DNA from: Granulicella sp. L46
GTDB taxonomy: Bacteria > Acidobacteriota > Terriglobia > Terriglobales > Acidobacteriaceae
Length of the DNA: 64,000 bases
Direction of reading: 5' to 3'
Assembly (NCBI RefSeq): GCF_009765785.1
Contig: NZ_LMUT01000007.1
Span: 282,067-346,066 of the forward strand
Below the pieces are notes generated by a model. The model was not told the DNA's origin. It was given only the letters and a program-made list of their open reading frames with translations, and made no database searches. Position numbers and translations under genes: made by a program. Below are positions 26,733-35,405 of the stretch, piece by piece (the first letter of the stretch is position 1; each line of letters opens with the position of its first letter).

Positions 26733-27584
26733 ATGAAACCGCCAACGATTCTCGCCGTGACGTCCGTTCTCTCCCTTACTTGCGTGATCGCCAAGGCCTC
26801 GGCTAAACCCGATACCCGACACCTTGAGCCGAATGCGCCCCGGTCGGTCACGGTCACCGAGGCGCAAGCCCCACCGGTGATCCGCGCCGGCCTGCTGCAA
26901 TCGACCCTTATCTTGCTTCCGGATCAGGAGAAGGTCGCAACCGTTTTCGGCGGAGACACGGTCGATTGGGTCTTCGACGCCGGACATGTGGCCAGTCGAT
27001 TTATCAGCGTCAAGCCCAAACTCGCCAGCGTCACGACCGACATCCACATCGTTTCGGATCACGGAAACGAGTACACCCTGCAGCTCCAGGAAATTTCGGG
27101 CGATGCCGACAGCCACTTCGACTCGAAGATCTTCCTTCTGCTAGGGGACAAGGCTTCCCAGGACAGATTGGTGGCAATGCCGGTCTTTGTACCGGCAGCT
27201 GAACTGGAGAAGGCTAAGCAGGATGCCGCCGTCGCCAGGGCGGCGCAGACCGCCGAGCTCAAGGCCGAAGAGGTCAAAGCCGAGGCTTACCGGAGCCAGT
27301 ATCCCGGCAGCCTCCACTTCGACTACACCTGGGACGCCAAAAAGGCGAAGGAGCTGGGTCTGCAGCAGATCTGGCGAGATGACAAGTTTACCTACCTCCG
27401 CGGGCAATTCCAGGAAACGCCGGTGCTTTATGAGCTGAAAGACGGCAAGGGTTCGCTCATCAACTTCGACTACAGCGACGGACTTTATACGGTCCCAAAG
27501 GAACTCGACAACGGATACCTTGCGATCGGTAAGAAACGTGTGGACTTTCATGTGACCTCTACCGGAAGTGGGGAGAAGAACTAG
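26733..27584 (+). CDS. virB9: VirB9/TrbG-like outer-ring protein
   Basis: A 283-residue periplasmic protein with a signal peptide (residues 1-23). The N-terminal beta domain binds VirB10 (TFGGDTVDWVFDAGHV region), followed by a charged linker (EKAKQDAAVARAAQTAELKAEEV). The C-terminal domain ends with YTVPKELDNGYLAIGKKRVDFHV, a VirB9 C-terminal pattern that forms the outer-membrane collar. It lies 28 bases after virB4 and 2 before virB10. No separate VirB7 lipoprotein gene was found next to it. Confidence 0.88.
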   Translation: MKPPTILAVTSVLSLTCVIAKASAKPDTRHLEPNAPRSVTVTEAQAPPVIRAGLLQSTLILLPDQEKVATVFGGDTVDWVFDAGHVASRFISVKPKLASVTTDIHIVSDHGNEYTLQLQEISGDADSHFDSKIFLLLGDKASQDRLVAMPVFVPAAELEKAKQDAAVARAAQTAELKAEEVKAEAYRSQYPGSLHFDYTWDAKKAKELGLQQIWRDDKFTYLRGQFQETPVLYELKDGKGSLINFDYSDGLYTVPKELDNGYLAIGKKRVDFHVTSTGSGEKN

Positions 27585-27586
27585 CC

Positions 27587-28888
27587 ATGCCTGAACTCAA
27601 CGAAAACTCGCCTGCAACCGTTCCGGCCCAGCGTGAGGCTGTAGGTCCGGTCAAGAAAAGCACGCCGGTTATGATTGCGCTCATTGCGATCGTAGCGATG
27701 ATCGGTATCGCCAACGTATCCAGCCTCTTCAGCGGTAAGAAGAGATCGGCACCGGCAAGTGCATTGCCGATGCGCCCAGCTACTGCGAACCCGCAACAGG
27801 TGTCCAGTTTTCAGTCCCAACAGCAGATACAAGCTCGCAACGATGCCGCAGACCAGCAGCGGCAACAGGAGCTCGCAGCTGCTATGCAACAACTTCAGCA
27901 GGCGGAGGCCGTCCCTGGTCCCGAAGCAAAGGGGGCGCCGAATATGACGGCCGCGCAAAGGGATGCGATCTACGGCGATAGCCCCAACGCGCCAAAGCAA
28001 ACCTCGGACCGATCCCAGGCTGACGCTGAAGCCAAGCAGAAGGTCTTGGAACGCGAGAAGCTACATCAGGATGCTTTGAACAGCGACACCGTCGCCATCG
28101 ATTTCAGCCATGTAAGTTCTGCTGTCCCAGTGATCTCACCAACGGCCGCTGGCCTATCTGAACGGGAGGAGGGGCCTTCGAAGGCTTCAGGGGATGCTCC
28201 TGCTCCCGACATGCCCGAAGCTGCAAAGCCGACAGGGCTGCGAGAAGGGAAGTCGGCAAGCAAGGCCGACCCGATGGCGCCATATAGCTTCGACAGCTAT
28301 CAAGGAAGGCTTTACCGGGTCTTCGAGGGAACAGTCTTCGAGGGGGTCGTCACCAATCACATTGACGGTGGCCTGACCGGGCCGATCCTGATCATGCTTA
28401 CCACCGACTACTATTCCCACGATCATCAACAGCTTCTCCTGCCCCAGGGCACCCGCCTGATCGGAACGGTACAGAGTGTTAGCAATGCCCAGCAGCGGAA
28501 GATGTTCGTCACATTCCACCGAGCTGTTTGCCCTGACGGGTTCTCGATCGAGCTGGACAAATATATCGGCCTCGACCCGCTGGGAACTACTGGCCTCGCC
28601 ACAAAGGTAGACAACCGCTACCTCCAGGCGTTCGCGGCCGCGGCGATAGTAGGGGGTCTGGGTGGACTTGCGCAGATTGGTAATGACGGCAATGTCCTCT
28701 CTCCCTCGACCCAGATCCGGAATGGCATCTCCGCGCAATCGGCGAACGAAGGGGAACAGATCCTGAATCACTTCCTGAATCGTTTGCCCATCATCACGCT
28801 TAAGGAAGGGTCCCGCGCCCGTGTGTACATCGGCACCGACATCCTGATTCCTTCGTATGCGGAACATCGTGTCGATCCGGCCTTGTAA
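27587..28888 (+). CDS. virB10: VirB10/TrbI-like bridging protein
   Basis: A 433-residue protein linking inner and outer membranes. A short cytoplasmic tail is followed by one transmembrane helix (residues 25-45, VMIALIAIVAMIGIANVSSLF) and a Gln/Pro-rich periplasmic stretch (about 60-215). The C-terminal TrbI beta-barrel domain has RVFEGTVFEGVVTNHIDGG, LLPQGTRLIGTV and the antenna region GLATKVDNRYLQAF, ending with SRARVYIGTDILIP. Domain order and length are typical. It starts 2 bases after the virB9 stop. Confidence 0.92.
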   Translation: MPELNENSPATVPAQREAVGPVKKSTPVMIALIAIVAMIGIANVSSLFSGKKRSAPASALPMRPATANPQQVSSFQSQQQIQARNDAADQQRQQELAAAMQQLQQAEAVPGPEAKGAPNMTAAQRDAIYGDSPNAPKQTSDRSQADAEAKQKVLEREKLHQDALNSDTVAIDFSHVSSAVPVISPTAAGLSEREEGPSKASGDAPAPDMPEAAKPTGLREGKSASKADPMAPYSFDSYQGRLYRVFEGTVFEGVVTNHIDGGLTGPILIMLTTDYYSHDHQQLLLPQGTRLIGTVQSVSNAQQRKMFVTFHRAVCPDGFSIELDKYIGLDPLGTTGLATKVDNRYLQAFAAAAIVGGLGGLAQIGNDGNVLSPSTQIRNGISAQSANEGEQILNHFLNRLPIITLKEGSRARVYIGTDILIPSYAEHRVDPAL

Positions 28889-29016
28889 CTAAAACGCCGA
28901 CCTGTCTGTCGGGGAGCAGGGAAGGAGCACACGGAAGAATCGGTTTTCCAAGCTTTCGGAGTGCACAGAAACTGTCTGCTCTGAGTGCAATGAACCCTAA
29001 CCGTGCAGGAGCCGCC

Positions 29017-29805
29017 ATGAACTACAAACTGAAAATTCGTAAGAAGTATCTGATCGCGGGTGGATTATTGCTCGCGACCACCATGCCGAGTTTCGCGTTG
29101 TTTGGTATGGGAGACATCGTCTTCGATCCCACAAGCTACGCGAGCCTCGTCTCACAAGCGACCACCGCCCTCAATCAATTCCATACCATCGAGAACAACG
29201 TCACCCACTTTTCCTTCAAGCAGCAGTGGCAGACCACCCTCAACGCTCTCGAAAACGCTCACGTTACCAATACATTTGGTGAAACCTCTGGGTTCAGCGC
29301 TGCCCTGAACAGCAACTCGCCCAGTTCCTCGACGACGGCCTGGACGACGGCCAGTGTCCCGGTAAACAGCACCACCAGCACTTATCTCCAGGGTCAGACA
29401 GTGGGCAACAGCCCACAGCTCTCCCAACTCGCCATGGTCGAAATGTCCGATTCCGTCTCGCCGGACTGCCTAACCGCAGTCGGGCAGTACCGGTCGGCAC
29501 GCAGCCAGAACGCCACGGCAAACAGCGCCCTGTCTCAGCAACAGTTCGACGTGACGTCGGCAACGAATAGTGAAGTCGAGCAGTTGAACCTGATCAATGC
29601 CGCTCAGGCTCAACAGTTGACGGAGATGCAGTCTCAGGCGGCGATGCAGATCTGTCTTGCTTCGCAGATGACTGTGGCAAACATGCAACAGCGGAATGCC
29701 GCCGCTCAGGACTTGAACACGGTTGCAGCGGTTCAGGCACAGCGAGCGGCAAACGACACGAGCGCAGCCAATGAAGGAAGTACATGGCAGAGCTACCTGC
29801 CGTAA
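29017..29805 (+). CDS. trbJ: TrbJ/VirB5-like periplasmic protein
   Basis: A 262-residue exported protein. The signal peptide (residues 1-26) is followed by FGMGDIVFDPTSYASLVSQATTALNQFHTIENNV, matching the VFDP-NYA opening of TrbJ proteins, then long helices rich in Gln and Ala. VirB5/TrbJ proteins sit at the pilus tip or help stabilise the channel. ATG at 29017 has AGGAG 5 bases upstream; an ATG at 28990 would add nine residues without a ribosome site. Its C-terminus NEGSTWQSYLP is nearly repeated at the end of the next small protein. Confidence 0.82.
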   Translation: MNYKLKIRKKYLIAGGLLLATTMPSFALFGMGDIVFDPTSYASLVSQATTALNQFHTIENNVTHFSFKQQWQTTLNALENAHVTNTFGETSGFSAALNSNSPSSSTTAWTTASVPVNSTTSTYLQGQTVGNSPQLSQLAMVEMSDSVSPDCLTAVGQYRSARSQNATANSALSQQQFDVTSATNSEVEQLNLINAAQAQQLTEMQSQAAMQICLASQMTVANMQQRNAAAQDLNTVAAVQAQRAANDTSAANEGSTWQSYLP

Positions 29806-29818
29806 TCCGGGAGACCCA

Positions 29819-30088
29819 ATGCTGAACGTCATCAACACGAAGATCCTCCTTGCAATCCTTGCGGCACTGACCGTCATCGGCGGTGCCGTGATTTATCAAC
29901 GAGATCAAGCGGAGAAGACCGCTGCAGCCGTCGCCAGGGCATCCGCAATTCTCCAGCAACAGCAGAAAAACGCTGAGGAACAAAAGGAAAGAGACGAAGC
30001 ATTCCGGAGGCAGGTCGAGGCGGATAAGAAACGCCACAACTCCGCCGCCGCTCACGAAGGTAAGACCTGGAAGACGTACATCCCCTAA
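29819..30088 (+). CDS. Small single-pass coiled-coil protein of the transfer operon
   Basis: An 89-residue protein. One transmembrane helix (residues about 8-25, TKILLAILAALTVIGGAVIY) is followed by a highly charged coiled coil (AEKTAAAVARASAILQQQQK and on), and it ends HEGKTWKTYIP. That ending matches the C-terminus of TrbJ just upstream. It lies 13 bases after trbJ and 19 before virB6. Position suggests an entry-exclusion (TrbK-like) or channel accessory role, but it shows no lipobox. Function is not established. Confidence 0.75.
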   Translation: MLNVINTKILLAILAALTVIGGAVIYQRDQAEKTAAAVARASAILQQQQKNAEEQKERDEAFRRQVEADKKRHNSAAAHEGKTWKTYIP

Positions 30089-30107
30089 ACCAGAGAGAGA
30101 CACCGTC

Positions 30108-31028
30108 ATGGCTTCTATTGTGTTGTTAACACAGGCACTTCCGAGCGCAAGTTCCGGTGTGGATTGGCTCTATCAATTCACCAATAACTTGACGAACCTC
30201 ACCACACAGAATGGTGGTGCGCTCACGCAGCTTGGCATGACGGAGCTCAGCTGCATTGCTCTCTTCACCCTGATAAGTATGGTCATCAATTGGCAAACAT
30301 CCACCATGACATTTCGCCTGCACCATCAACCCGTACAAGCCGGTGATCTGACGAAGTTCCTGTTGCAACTCATCATCTGCTGCCTGCTCGAAAACTACTG
30401 GGTGAACCCGTTTCCTGGCGCGAGCTTCGGCATCAATCACTTCTTTTCTTATATTGCTCAGGCAATGGTCGCTGCCTTCGACCAGAGCTCCCTGGACTCG
30501 CTCCTCCATCTGCTCAAAACCGCCGGCGACAACACAGCAATGCCAAGCATTACCGCACCCGTTCAAATCCTCTGCTATTTCCTTGTCCAGATACTCCTTG
30601 GACTCGCTTCCGCCATCCTATTTCTTATAAATTGCAGCGCCTTCATCCTCTACGGAGTGACGGCGCTTTTTGGACCGATCTTTGTCCCACTGCTGATGAC
30701 AAGAACTTTTAGAGCGAAATTCTTCCACTTTCTCGACGTGCTTATAAGCTTTGCCATGATCCGCGCTGTTGCCGCCGCCTTCATCTTCGTTTGGTCAGGA
30801 TTTATGAACGCCTTCATTCAGCAAACCTTCAACGGCAACTATTCGATGGAAATGTGGCTCGCCAATCTCATCCCGTGCACCATGGTGTTCATCGCCTTCA
30901 TCGTCAACATGCTCTTCATCCCGAGCATGACGCAGGCGATCTTCGGTGGGGCAGCGGGTATGGCGGGAAGCATGGGAAGCGCCATCAGCAACGTCGTATC
31001 AACAGCTGTAATCGCGGGAGGAGCATAA
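30108..31028 (+). CDS. virB6: VirB6/TrbL-like polytopic inner-membrane protein
   Basis: A 306-residue membrane protein with at least six hydrophobic segments. They include IALFTLISMVINW, FLVQILLGLASAILFLINCSAFILYG and CTMVFIAFIVNMLFIP. A central polar loop lies around GASFGINHFFSYIAQ and the C-terminus is Gly/Ala-rich. VirB6/TrbL proteins form part of the inner-membrane pore through which DNA passes. Its place between trbJ and virB8, and its length, support the call, since sequence identity in this family is always low. Confidence 0.82.
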   Translation: MASIVLLTQALPSASSGVDWLYQFTNNLTNLTTQNGGALTQLGMTELSCIALFTLISMVINWQTSTMTFRLHHQPVQAGDLTKFLLQLIICCLLENYWVNPFPGASFGINHFFSYIAQAMVAAFDQSSLDSLLHLLKTAGDNTAMPSITAPVQILCYFLVQILLGLASAILFLINCSAFILYGVTALFGPIFVPLLMTRTFRAKFFHFLDVLISFAMIRAVAAAFIFVWSGFMNAFIQQTFNGNYSMEMWLANLIPCTMVFIAFIVNMLFIPSMTQAIFGGAAGMAGSMGSAISNVVSTAVIAGGA

Positions 31029-31031
31029 GCC

Positions 31032-31217
31032 ATGTTCAGACCTCTACTCCATGTGTTGGCGTTTCGCAGGCTCGGGCTAACACGACCATTTCGGTATCTA
31101 GTTCTGATCGTCCTCCTCGGGTGCTTAGTTGCAGGGGCAATTTACGCCACCGTGGTTTTTCGCGCGGTCGCCGAAAGGAATCAGGTGCCTCATGTCCAGC
31201 CGCACTCTTCCAATTGA
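31032..31217 (+). CDS. Small single-pass membrane protein between virB6 and virB8
   Basis: A 61-residue protein: basic N-terminus (FRPLLHVLAFRRLGLTRPFR), one strongly hydrophobic helix (YLVLIVLLGCLVAGAIYATVVF) and a short polar tail. GGAGGAG lies 7 bases before its ATG, an excellent site. It starts 3 bases after virB6 and its end overlaps virB8 by 26 bases. A cysteine sits inside the helix but there is no lipoprotein box, so it is not an evident VirB7. Function unknown. Confidence 0.65.
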   Translation: MFRPLLHVLAFRRLGLTRPFRYLVLIVLLGCLVAGAIYATVVFRAVAERNQVPHVQPHSSN

Positions 31218-31998
31218 GATTCCTCTTACTCCGAATCAGGCGATGCTTGCCGATGAGATCGGGAACGAAGTCTATTCATCCCACTACGCCGAGCGCAAAC
31301 TCAGCAGGTTCGTGATTGGCACAGAAACGATCCTCCTGCTCGGGGCCTTTGGTCTGATCCTCTCTCTGGCTCATCGGCCCATCGCCAACCGGTATATCCG
31401 AATAGATGAGATGGGCAGGGCGCAGGCCATCCAATACACCGACCTCAACTACAGCCCCCGCGAAGGCGAGGTGCGTACGTATCTGACGGATTGGGCGAAC
31501 TATCGCTATACAGTTGCCCGGGAAACAATTGGTAAGAAGTACCCGCTCAACTACTACTTCTTGTCCCAGGCTCTAGCCTCGCAATTAATGACCCAGGACA
31601 ACCAAAGTCACCTAGTCTCTCAGGTCGTCGGAGGGCAGATTGAACAGAGCGATGTGGAGGTGAAGAACGTCACCATCACGTCCATGTCCGAAGAGACGAT
31701 TGAGGGCGCGACGATCGCTCGGGGGACGGCACTTGTCACCCTGGATAAGCTCTACTCGCCGAGGAACTCGCGGGAGCCACGGACGGAACATTGGCTGCTC
31801 AGCGTGACGTACTACCTCAATCCCAAGCAGGTCAGCGATCAGGCCCGGATCTTCCCTCAATTTGAGACGATCAATCCGCTCGGATTGACCATTACCGAGT
31901 TTCACGAGAATCGGCTTTCGGTTGACCCGATACCGCCGGGTACAACAGCCGCGGTCTCGATCACAGCGCCGAAGCCAGCAGAGGGAGAATCCAGATGA
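31192..31998 (+). CDS. virB8: VirB8/TrbF-like assembly protein
   Basis: A 268-residue bitopic inner-membrane protein. A cytoplasmic tail (about 45 residues) is followed by a transmembrane helix (VIGTETILLLGAFGLILSL). The periplasmic VirB8/TrbF domain has RYIRIDEMGRAQAIQYTDLNYSPREGEVRTYLTDWANYRY and ends with the NPLGLTITEFHENR strand. It organises the VirB6-VirB10 core in known systems. Start at ATG 31192 (AGG about 9 bases upstream), inside the end of the small membrane gene. It overlaps virB11 by 4 bases. Confidence 0.88.
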   Translation: MSSRTLPIEIPLTPNQAMLADEIGNEVYSSHYAERKLSRFVIGTETILLLGAFGLILSLAHRPIANRYIRIDEMGRAQAIQYTDLNYSPREGEVRTYLTDWANYRYTVARETIGKKYPLNYYFLSQALASQLMTQDNQSHLVSQVVGGQIEQSDVEVKNVTITSMSEETIEGATIARGTALVTLDKLYSPRNSREPRTEHWLLSVTYYLNPKQVSDQARIFPQFETINPLGLTITEFHENRLSVDPIPPGTTAAVSITAPKPAEGESR

Positions 31999-32963
31999 GC
32001 TACGAGTTGATTCTTCCGTTCTTTCCTGAAGAACTGCGTGCGTTGCTCCTCGACCCTTCGATCTCCGATTTGATGATCAATGGGACCACGGGAGTTTATG
32101 CGGATCGGGCCGGCGTCGTTCAGCATATTCCACTGTCCACGCCATATACCAACGATCGGTTGCAGGCGGCCATTGAGCGGGTGGCTCGGATCCTTGGACA
32201 GGACCTCACAACACAGAACCCAATTCTCAACACCCGCCTGCCAGACGGCTCCCGCGTGGCTGTTGTCGGGGCGCCCTCGTCCATCAACGGCCCCACGCTG
32301 ACCATTCGCAAATTCAACCGCTGGTACACCTCGGATGAGCTGATCTCATCGGGCAGCATGCCGAAGCAGGTTCGGGACACCGTCGTCGAGTTCATCGGTA
32401 AAAAGAAGAACGGCATGATCAGCGGCGGAACCGGGTCAGGCAAGACGACACTGATGAAGGCCTTCCTTGACCACATCCCGGAGGACGAGCGCCTGCTAAT
32501 CATTGAGCAGCCGGCGGAGCTGAAGATCGCGCACAAGAATGCCGTTCGCTGGGAGGCCGTGGAAGAGATTCCCGGGCAGGTTGCCATCACTCCGAGTGAA
32601 CTGTTGGCCGCGGCTCTTCGTCATCGTCCTGACCGGATCATCATGGGAGAAATCCGGAACGAATGCGGTTACGACCTGCTACAGGCCATGAACACCGGCC
32701 ACGGCGGAACGCTATCGACGATCCATGCCAAATCTGCGTGGGATGCTCTCAGTCGTCTCTCTAATCTTGCCCTGAGTGCAAGGCCGAATCTAAATCACGC
32801 TTTCATCCGGTCGGAGACCGCAGAAGCCATCGACTTCGTGCTCTATTGCGAGCGCGACCACACAGGCCGGCGACGAGTCCGCGAGTTGATAACCGTCAAT
32901 GGCTACACCCATGCAGACCAGAGCTTCCAGACGGAGGAGGTCTACCGCGCTTCCGCAGCCTAA
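31995..32963 (+). CDS. virB11: VirB11/TrbB-like hexameric traffic ATPase
   Basis: A 322-residue secretion ATPase. The N-terminal domain (LLLDPSISDLMINGTTGVYAD) leads to Walker A GGTGSGKT with Lys150, the Asp-box-like LLIIEQPAELKI, the Walker B region RPDRIIMGEIR and the His-box GHGGTLSTIHAKS. This is the normal order for VirB11/TrbB. Its ATG overlaps the virB8 stop (ATGA). It is the last clear gene of the mating-pair operon before ssb. Confidence 0.94.
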   Translation: MSYELILPFFPEELRALLLDPSISDLMINGTTGVYADRAGVVQHIPLSTPYTNDRLQAAIERVARILGQDLTTQNPILNTRLPDGSRVAVVGAPSSINGPTLTIRKFNRWYTSDELISSGSMPKQVRDTVVEFIGKKKNGMISGGTGSGKTTLMKAFLDHIPEDERLLIIEQPAELKIAHKNAVRWEAVEEIPGQVAITPSELLAAALRHRPDRIIMGEIRNECGYDLLQAMNTGHGGTLSTIHAKSAWDALSRLSNLALSARPNLNHAFIRSETAEAIDFVLYCERDHTGRRRVRELITVNGYTHADQSFQTEEVYRASAA

Positions 32964-33451
32964 CGTCCCGTCCAAACGCTAGAGAACCCAACCCGAATCT
33001 GAGGTCTTTCCGATGTCCCTTCATGCTCCCATTTCGGCAGCAAAGCCCCACCTGTCCCTGAACGCCCCGCGCGTGCCGTCCCTGAGCCGCGAAAGGCGCA
33101 ACGGCCGTGGCAAAATGCCGTCTTTCAACAGAACTCTAGCCAGCAGTGTGGAGCTGCGATTTGGGCGAACATCCGCCGCCGAGAAACGAACGGGTGACTT
33201 CGGTCCAATGGGATTCATCCGCCTCTTATCCCGTCCTCTACTCGGGGTCACGCTTCGGGGCTATCCGGCGCCCTGCGGCTCGGCGCTCCTCTGCTTCGAC
33301 TTCGTCGCCCTACGGGTTACGGTTTCCATCCGTGATGGACCCTCCGTAAATGCAGAGCTTGGCACTTGGGAGCCGGGCCCACTCGCTAGGCTTCGCCAGG
33401 TGTGACCCGAGCAGGATACGGGCAATTCAAAACGAAACGGAGATCACCACC
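32964..33451. other. 488-base region before ssb with a doubtful open frame
   Basis: It contains an open frame at 33013-33405 (130 residues, starting MSLHAPISAAKPHLSLN) with no good ribosome site and no recognisable fold. Its C-terminal part is Arg/Pro/Leu-rich, typical of translated non-coding GC-rich DNA. The DNA at about 33235-33350 is rich in short self-complementary GGC/GCC blocks. Lying between virB11 and ssb, it could hold the promoter for the DNA-processing genes or a single-strand initiation structure. I cannot show either. Confidence 0.35.
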
Positions 33452-33847
33452 ATGTACCAGAACAAAGTCACCCTCATCGGATTCCTCGGCAACGACGCAG
33501 AGGTTCGCTCCAACGACAACCGCAGCTTCACCACACTTTCGCTGGCAACCAAGAGTTCTTACAAGAAAGACGGCCAGTACATCTCGCACACCGAATGGCA
33601 CCGTTGCGTGGTCTTCGGCAAGCTCTCGGAGTTCGCCGGCACGCTGAAGAAAGGCGCTCATCTGCAGGTGGAGGGCGAGCTTCGCAGCCGGGAGTACGAG
33701 ACGGAGAAGGTCGGCAAGAAGCCAGCCCAGAAGAAGACCATCTGGGAGATCCGGGTAAGTTCAATCCTCAAGCTGGACCGGGCAGAAAAGGCCGGTTCGG
33801 AGGAGCAGGAGACCGAATCCCAACTTCCTATGGAAGCGGCCGCATAA
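33452..33847 (+). CDS. ssb: Single-stranded DNA-binding protein
   Basis: A 131-residue SSB. The OB fold opens with YQNKVTLIGFLGNDAEVRS and includes TEWHRCVVFGKLSEFAGTLKKGAHLQVEGELRSREYE, the standard strand pattern. It lacks the usual DDDIPF-type acidic tip, ending ESQLPMEAAA, as some plasmid-borne SSBs do. ATG at 33452 has GGAGAT about 8 bases upstream. On a transfer element it would coat the incoming strand. It heads the DNA-processing gene set. Confidence 0.93.
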   Translation: MYQNKVTLIGFLGNDAEVRSNDNRSFTTLSLATKSSYKKDGQYISHTEWHRCVVFGKLSEFAGTLKKGAHLQVEGELRSREYETEKVGKKPAQKKTIWEIRVSSILKLDRAEKAGSEEQETESQLPMEAAA

Positions 33848-33913
33848 GCCGCTTTCCTTCCGTCAACTCGGGAGCCCGGTAAACCCCGGGCTTCCCAACC
33901 TTTGAGGCGCCCA

Positions 33914-34948
33914 ATGAATACCACAATCGCGAAAGAATTCCTAACCCGATGCTTCAACCCTGCCGAGACGATTGCAGTTCTCCTCCGTAGGGAGAACCCC
34001 ACGTCTGTGCCCCAGCGCGTCGTCCGGTTGGAGCAAGCGTTGTCTTCCAGATATCTTGTATGGCTTCGCCACGAGAATCAGAACGGAGCAAACGTCTATG
34101 TCGCCGCGAATCCGTTACGCGCCGGCAGCCGTAGACGGACGAAGGACTGCATCGCGGAGGTGCGCCATCTCTATATCGACATCGACGTCGATGGAGATGA
34201 ACGGGTCACCGCTCTGCGGACATCGGACGCCGTCCCAATTCCGACCGCAATTCTGTCGACATCTCCGAACAAGTATCAGGTGCTTTGGAGGGTCGAAGGG
34301 TTCGATTTCGACCAGCAGGAAGAAGATCTGAAACTCCTCACCATAGCCTTTGGCGGGGATCCGGCTTGCACCGATCGGAATCGCGTCCTTCGCGTACCTG
34401 GATTCCACAATCGCAAGTACGATCCCGCGCACACTGTCACCGTTGAATACCTCGGCGACGCGAGCTATCACCCCGACGACTTCCGGCTGACTGGCTCCGC
34501 TGTCGTATCCGTGCCAACCCCTCGCGGCGTGACGCGCAATTACCCATCCTACAAAAACACCCCGTCGGAGAGGGATTGGGCGTGGGTGCTCCAACAGCTT
34601 TCCGTCGGAGAAGATTGCGACAAGATCACGCTCGCGCTCGCTTCCCGACGCCCGGACAAGCCGAACGCGCTTTACTATGCGCGGCGCACTGTGGACATTG
34701 CTTCTGCTCGCATTTGCTTGCTGGAAGGGCAGGGGATTGAGGACGTAATCGCCATGGTGAAACGCCGGCGTTCGCCGCAGATTGCGCCTGGTCTTTGCTC
34801 CTCCAGAGCACGAGAGATTGCGACCACAGCGCAGCGGATGATTTCCCGCAACAAGTTCAATTCACTTCATACCTCAAAGGAGAACCACAATGCCACTGCT
34901 AGAAGTTGTCCAAACCCGTCAGATCAGCGCTTCGATTCGTCTCACTGA
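33914..34948 (+). CDS. RepB-like DNA primase domain protein
   Basis: A 344-residue protein of the RepB-primase type found on mobilisable elements. It would start DNA synthesis on the transferred strand. The active-site pattern HLYIDIDVDGDERVT (two Asp in DxD) is followed by AILSTSPNKYQVLWRVEGFD and a CTDRNRVLRVPGFHNRKYDP segment with the conserved R-PGF-N-K pattern. ATG at 33914 has GAGG 7 bases upstream. The C-terminal 130 residues are helical and not recognised. It overlaps the next small gene by 59 bases, an unusually long overlap. Confidence 0.82.
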   Translation: MNTTIAKEFLTRCFNPAETIAVLLRRENPTSVPQRVVRLEQALSSRYLVWLRHENQNGANVYVAANPLRAGSRRRTKDCIAEVRHLYIDIDVDGDERVTALRTSDAVPIPTAILSTSPNKYQVLWRVEGFDFDQQEEDLKLLTIAFGGDPACTDRNRVLRVPGFHNRKYDPAHTVTVEYLGDASYHPDDFRLTGSAVVSVPTPRGVTRNYPSYKNTPSERDWAWVLQQLSVGEDCDKITLALASRRPDKPNALYYARRTVDIASARICLLEGQGIEDVIAMVKRRRSPQIAPGLCSSRAREIATTAQRMISRNKFNSLHTSKENHNATARSCPNPSDQRFDSSH

Positions 34949-35204
34949 TTCAACCGCAACGCAGGTTGATCAGTACGCGGCATTCATCCGCGCTTGCGCA
35001 GATGATGTCGTCGAGCAAGCTCTGGCCTATGTCTTTAGCAAGGATCGCGACTTCCAGGACTTCCTGAAGAGTCCAGAAGCCCGGAAAGTCGCCTCGACAT
35101 TGCGTATCCGGAAAGCACCAGCTGCGGAGGCTTCAGAGCCGTCTGCTCCGAAGCATCTTCCGGGGCCTGTCGCCGCTCCCCTGTCGCCGGCGAAGAGCGC
35201 ATGA
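34890..35204 (+). CDS. Small hypothetical protein of the DNA-processing cluster
   Basis: A 104-residue protein with an excellent ribosome site (AAGGAG, 8 bases before ATG), which supports it despite overlapping the primase end by 59 bases. The first 65 residues look like a short strand plus helices (RQISASIRLTDSTATQVDQYAAFIRACADDVVEQALAYV), compatible with a ribbon-helix-helix or Arc-like DNA-binding fold. The tail is Pro/Ala-rich and disordered. A relaxosome or copy-control role is a guess from position. Confidence 0.65.
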   Translation: MPLLEVVQTRQISASIRLTDSTATQVDQYAAFIRACADDVVEQALAYVFSKDRDFQDFLKSPEARKVASTLRIRKAPAAEASEPSAPKHLPGPVAAPLSPAKSA

Positions 35205-35288
35205 TCCTCCATTTCATTCCGGGGCAGAAGCACAGCGGTGCTTCGCACCGGAAGAATGTTGACACTCCATCCCTCGCAGGGTTGCGTT

Positions 35289-35383
35289 TGGAACCAATTT
35301 GGTTCCAGCAGGAAACATACAGAAAACAAGCGGCTTGCCGCCGAGGCTAAATTCTGGCGGTTCCATTGGGAACCGCGCCAGAA
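35289..35383. other. Candidate oriT: two GGTTCC hairpins before the relaxosome gene
   Basis: Two inverted repeats lie in the non-coding gap. The first (35289-35307) has 9-bp arms TGGAACCAA / TTGGTTCCA. The second (35352-35383) pairs TTCTGGC-GGTTCC with GGAACC-GCCAGAA around ATTG, with a 2-base bulge. They share the GGTTCC core and stand about 23 bases before the start of a ribbon-helix-helix relaxosome gene, in a cluster with coupling protein and relaxase. This is where an origin of transfer is expected. They could instead be operators for the relaxosome protein. No nic site is identified. Confidence 0.5.
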
Positions 35384-35405
35384 GCTGGCCTCAGAAGGAT
35401 CAGCG

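Noticed and set aside
33013..33405. 130-residue frame before ssb as a gene
   Set aside because: No ribosome site, no recognisable fold and a Pro/Arg/Leu-rich composition; kept only as part of a described region.
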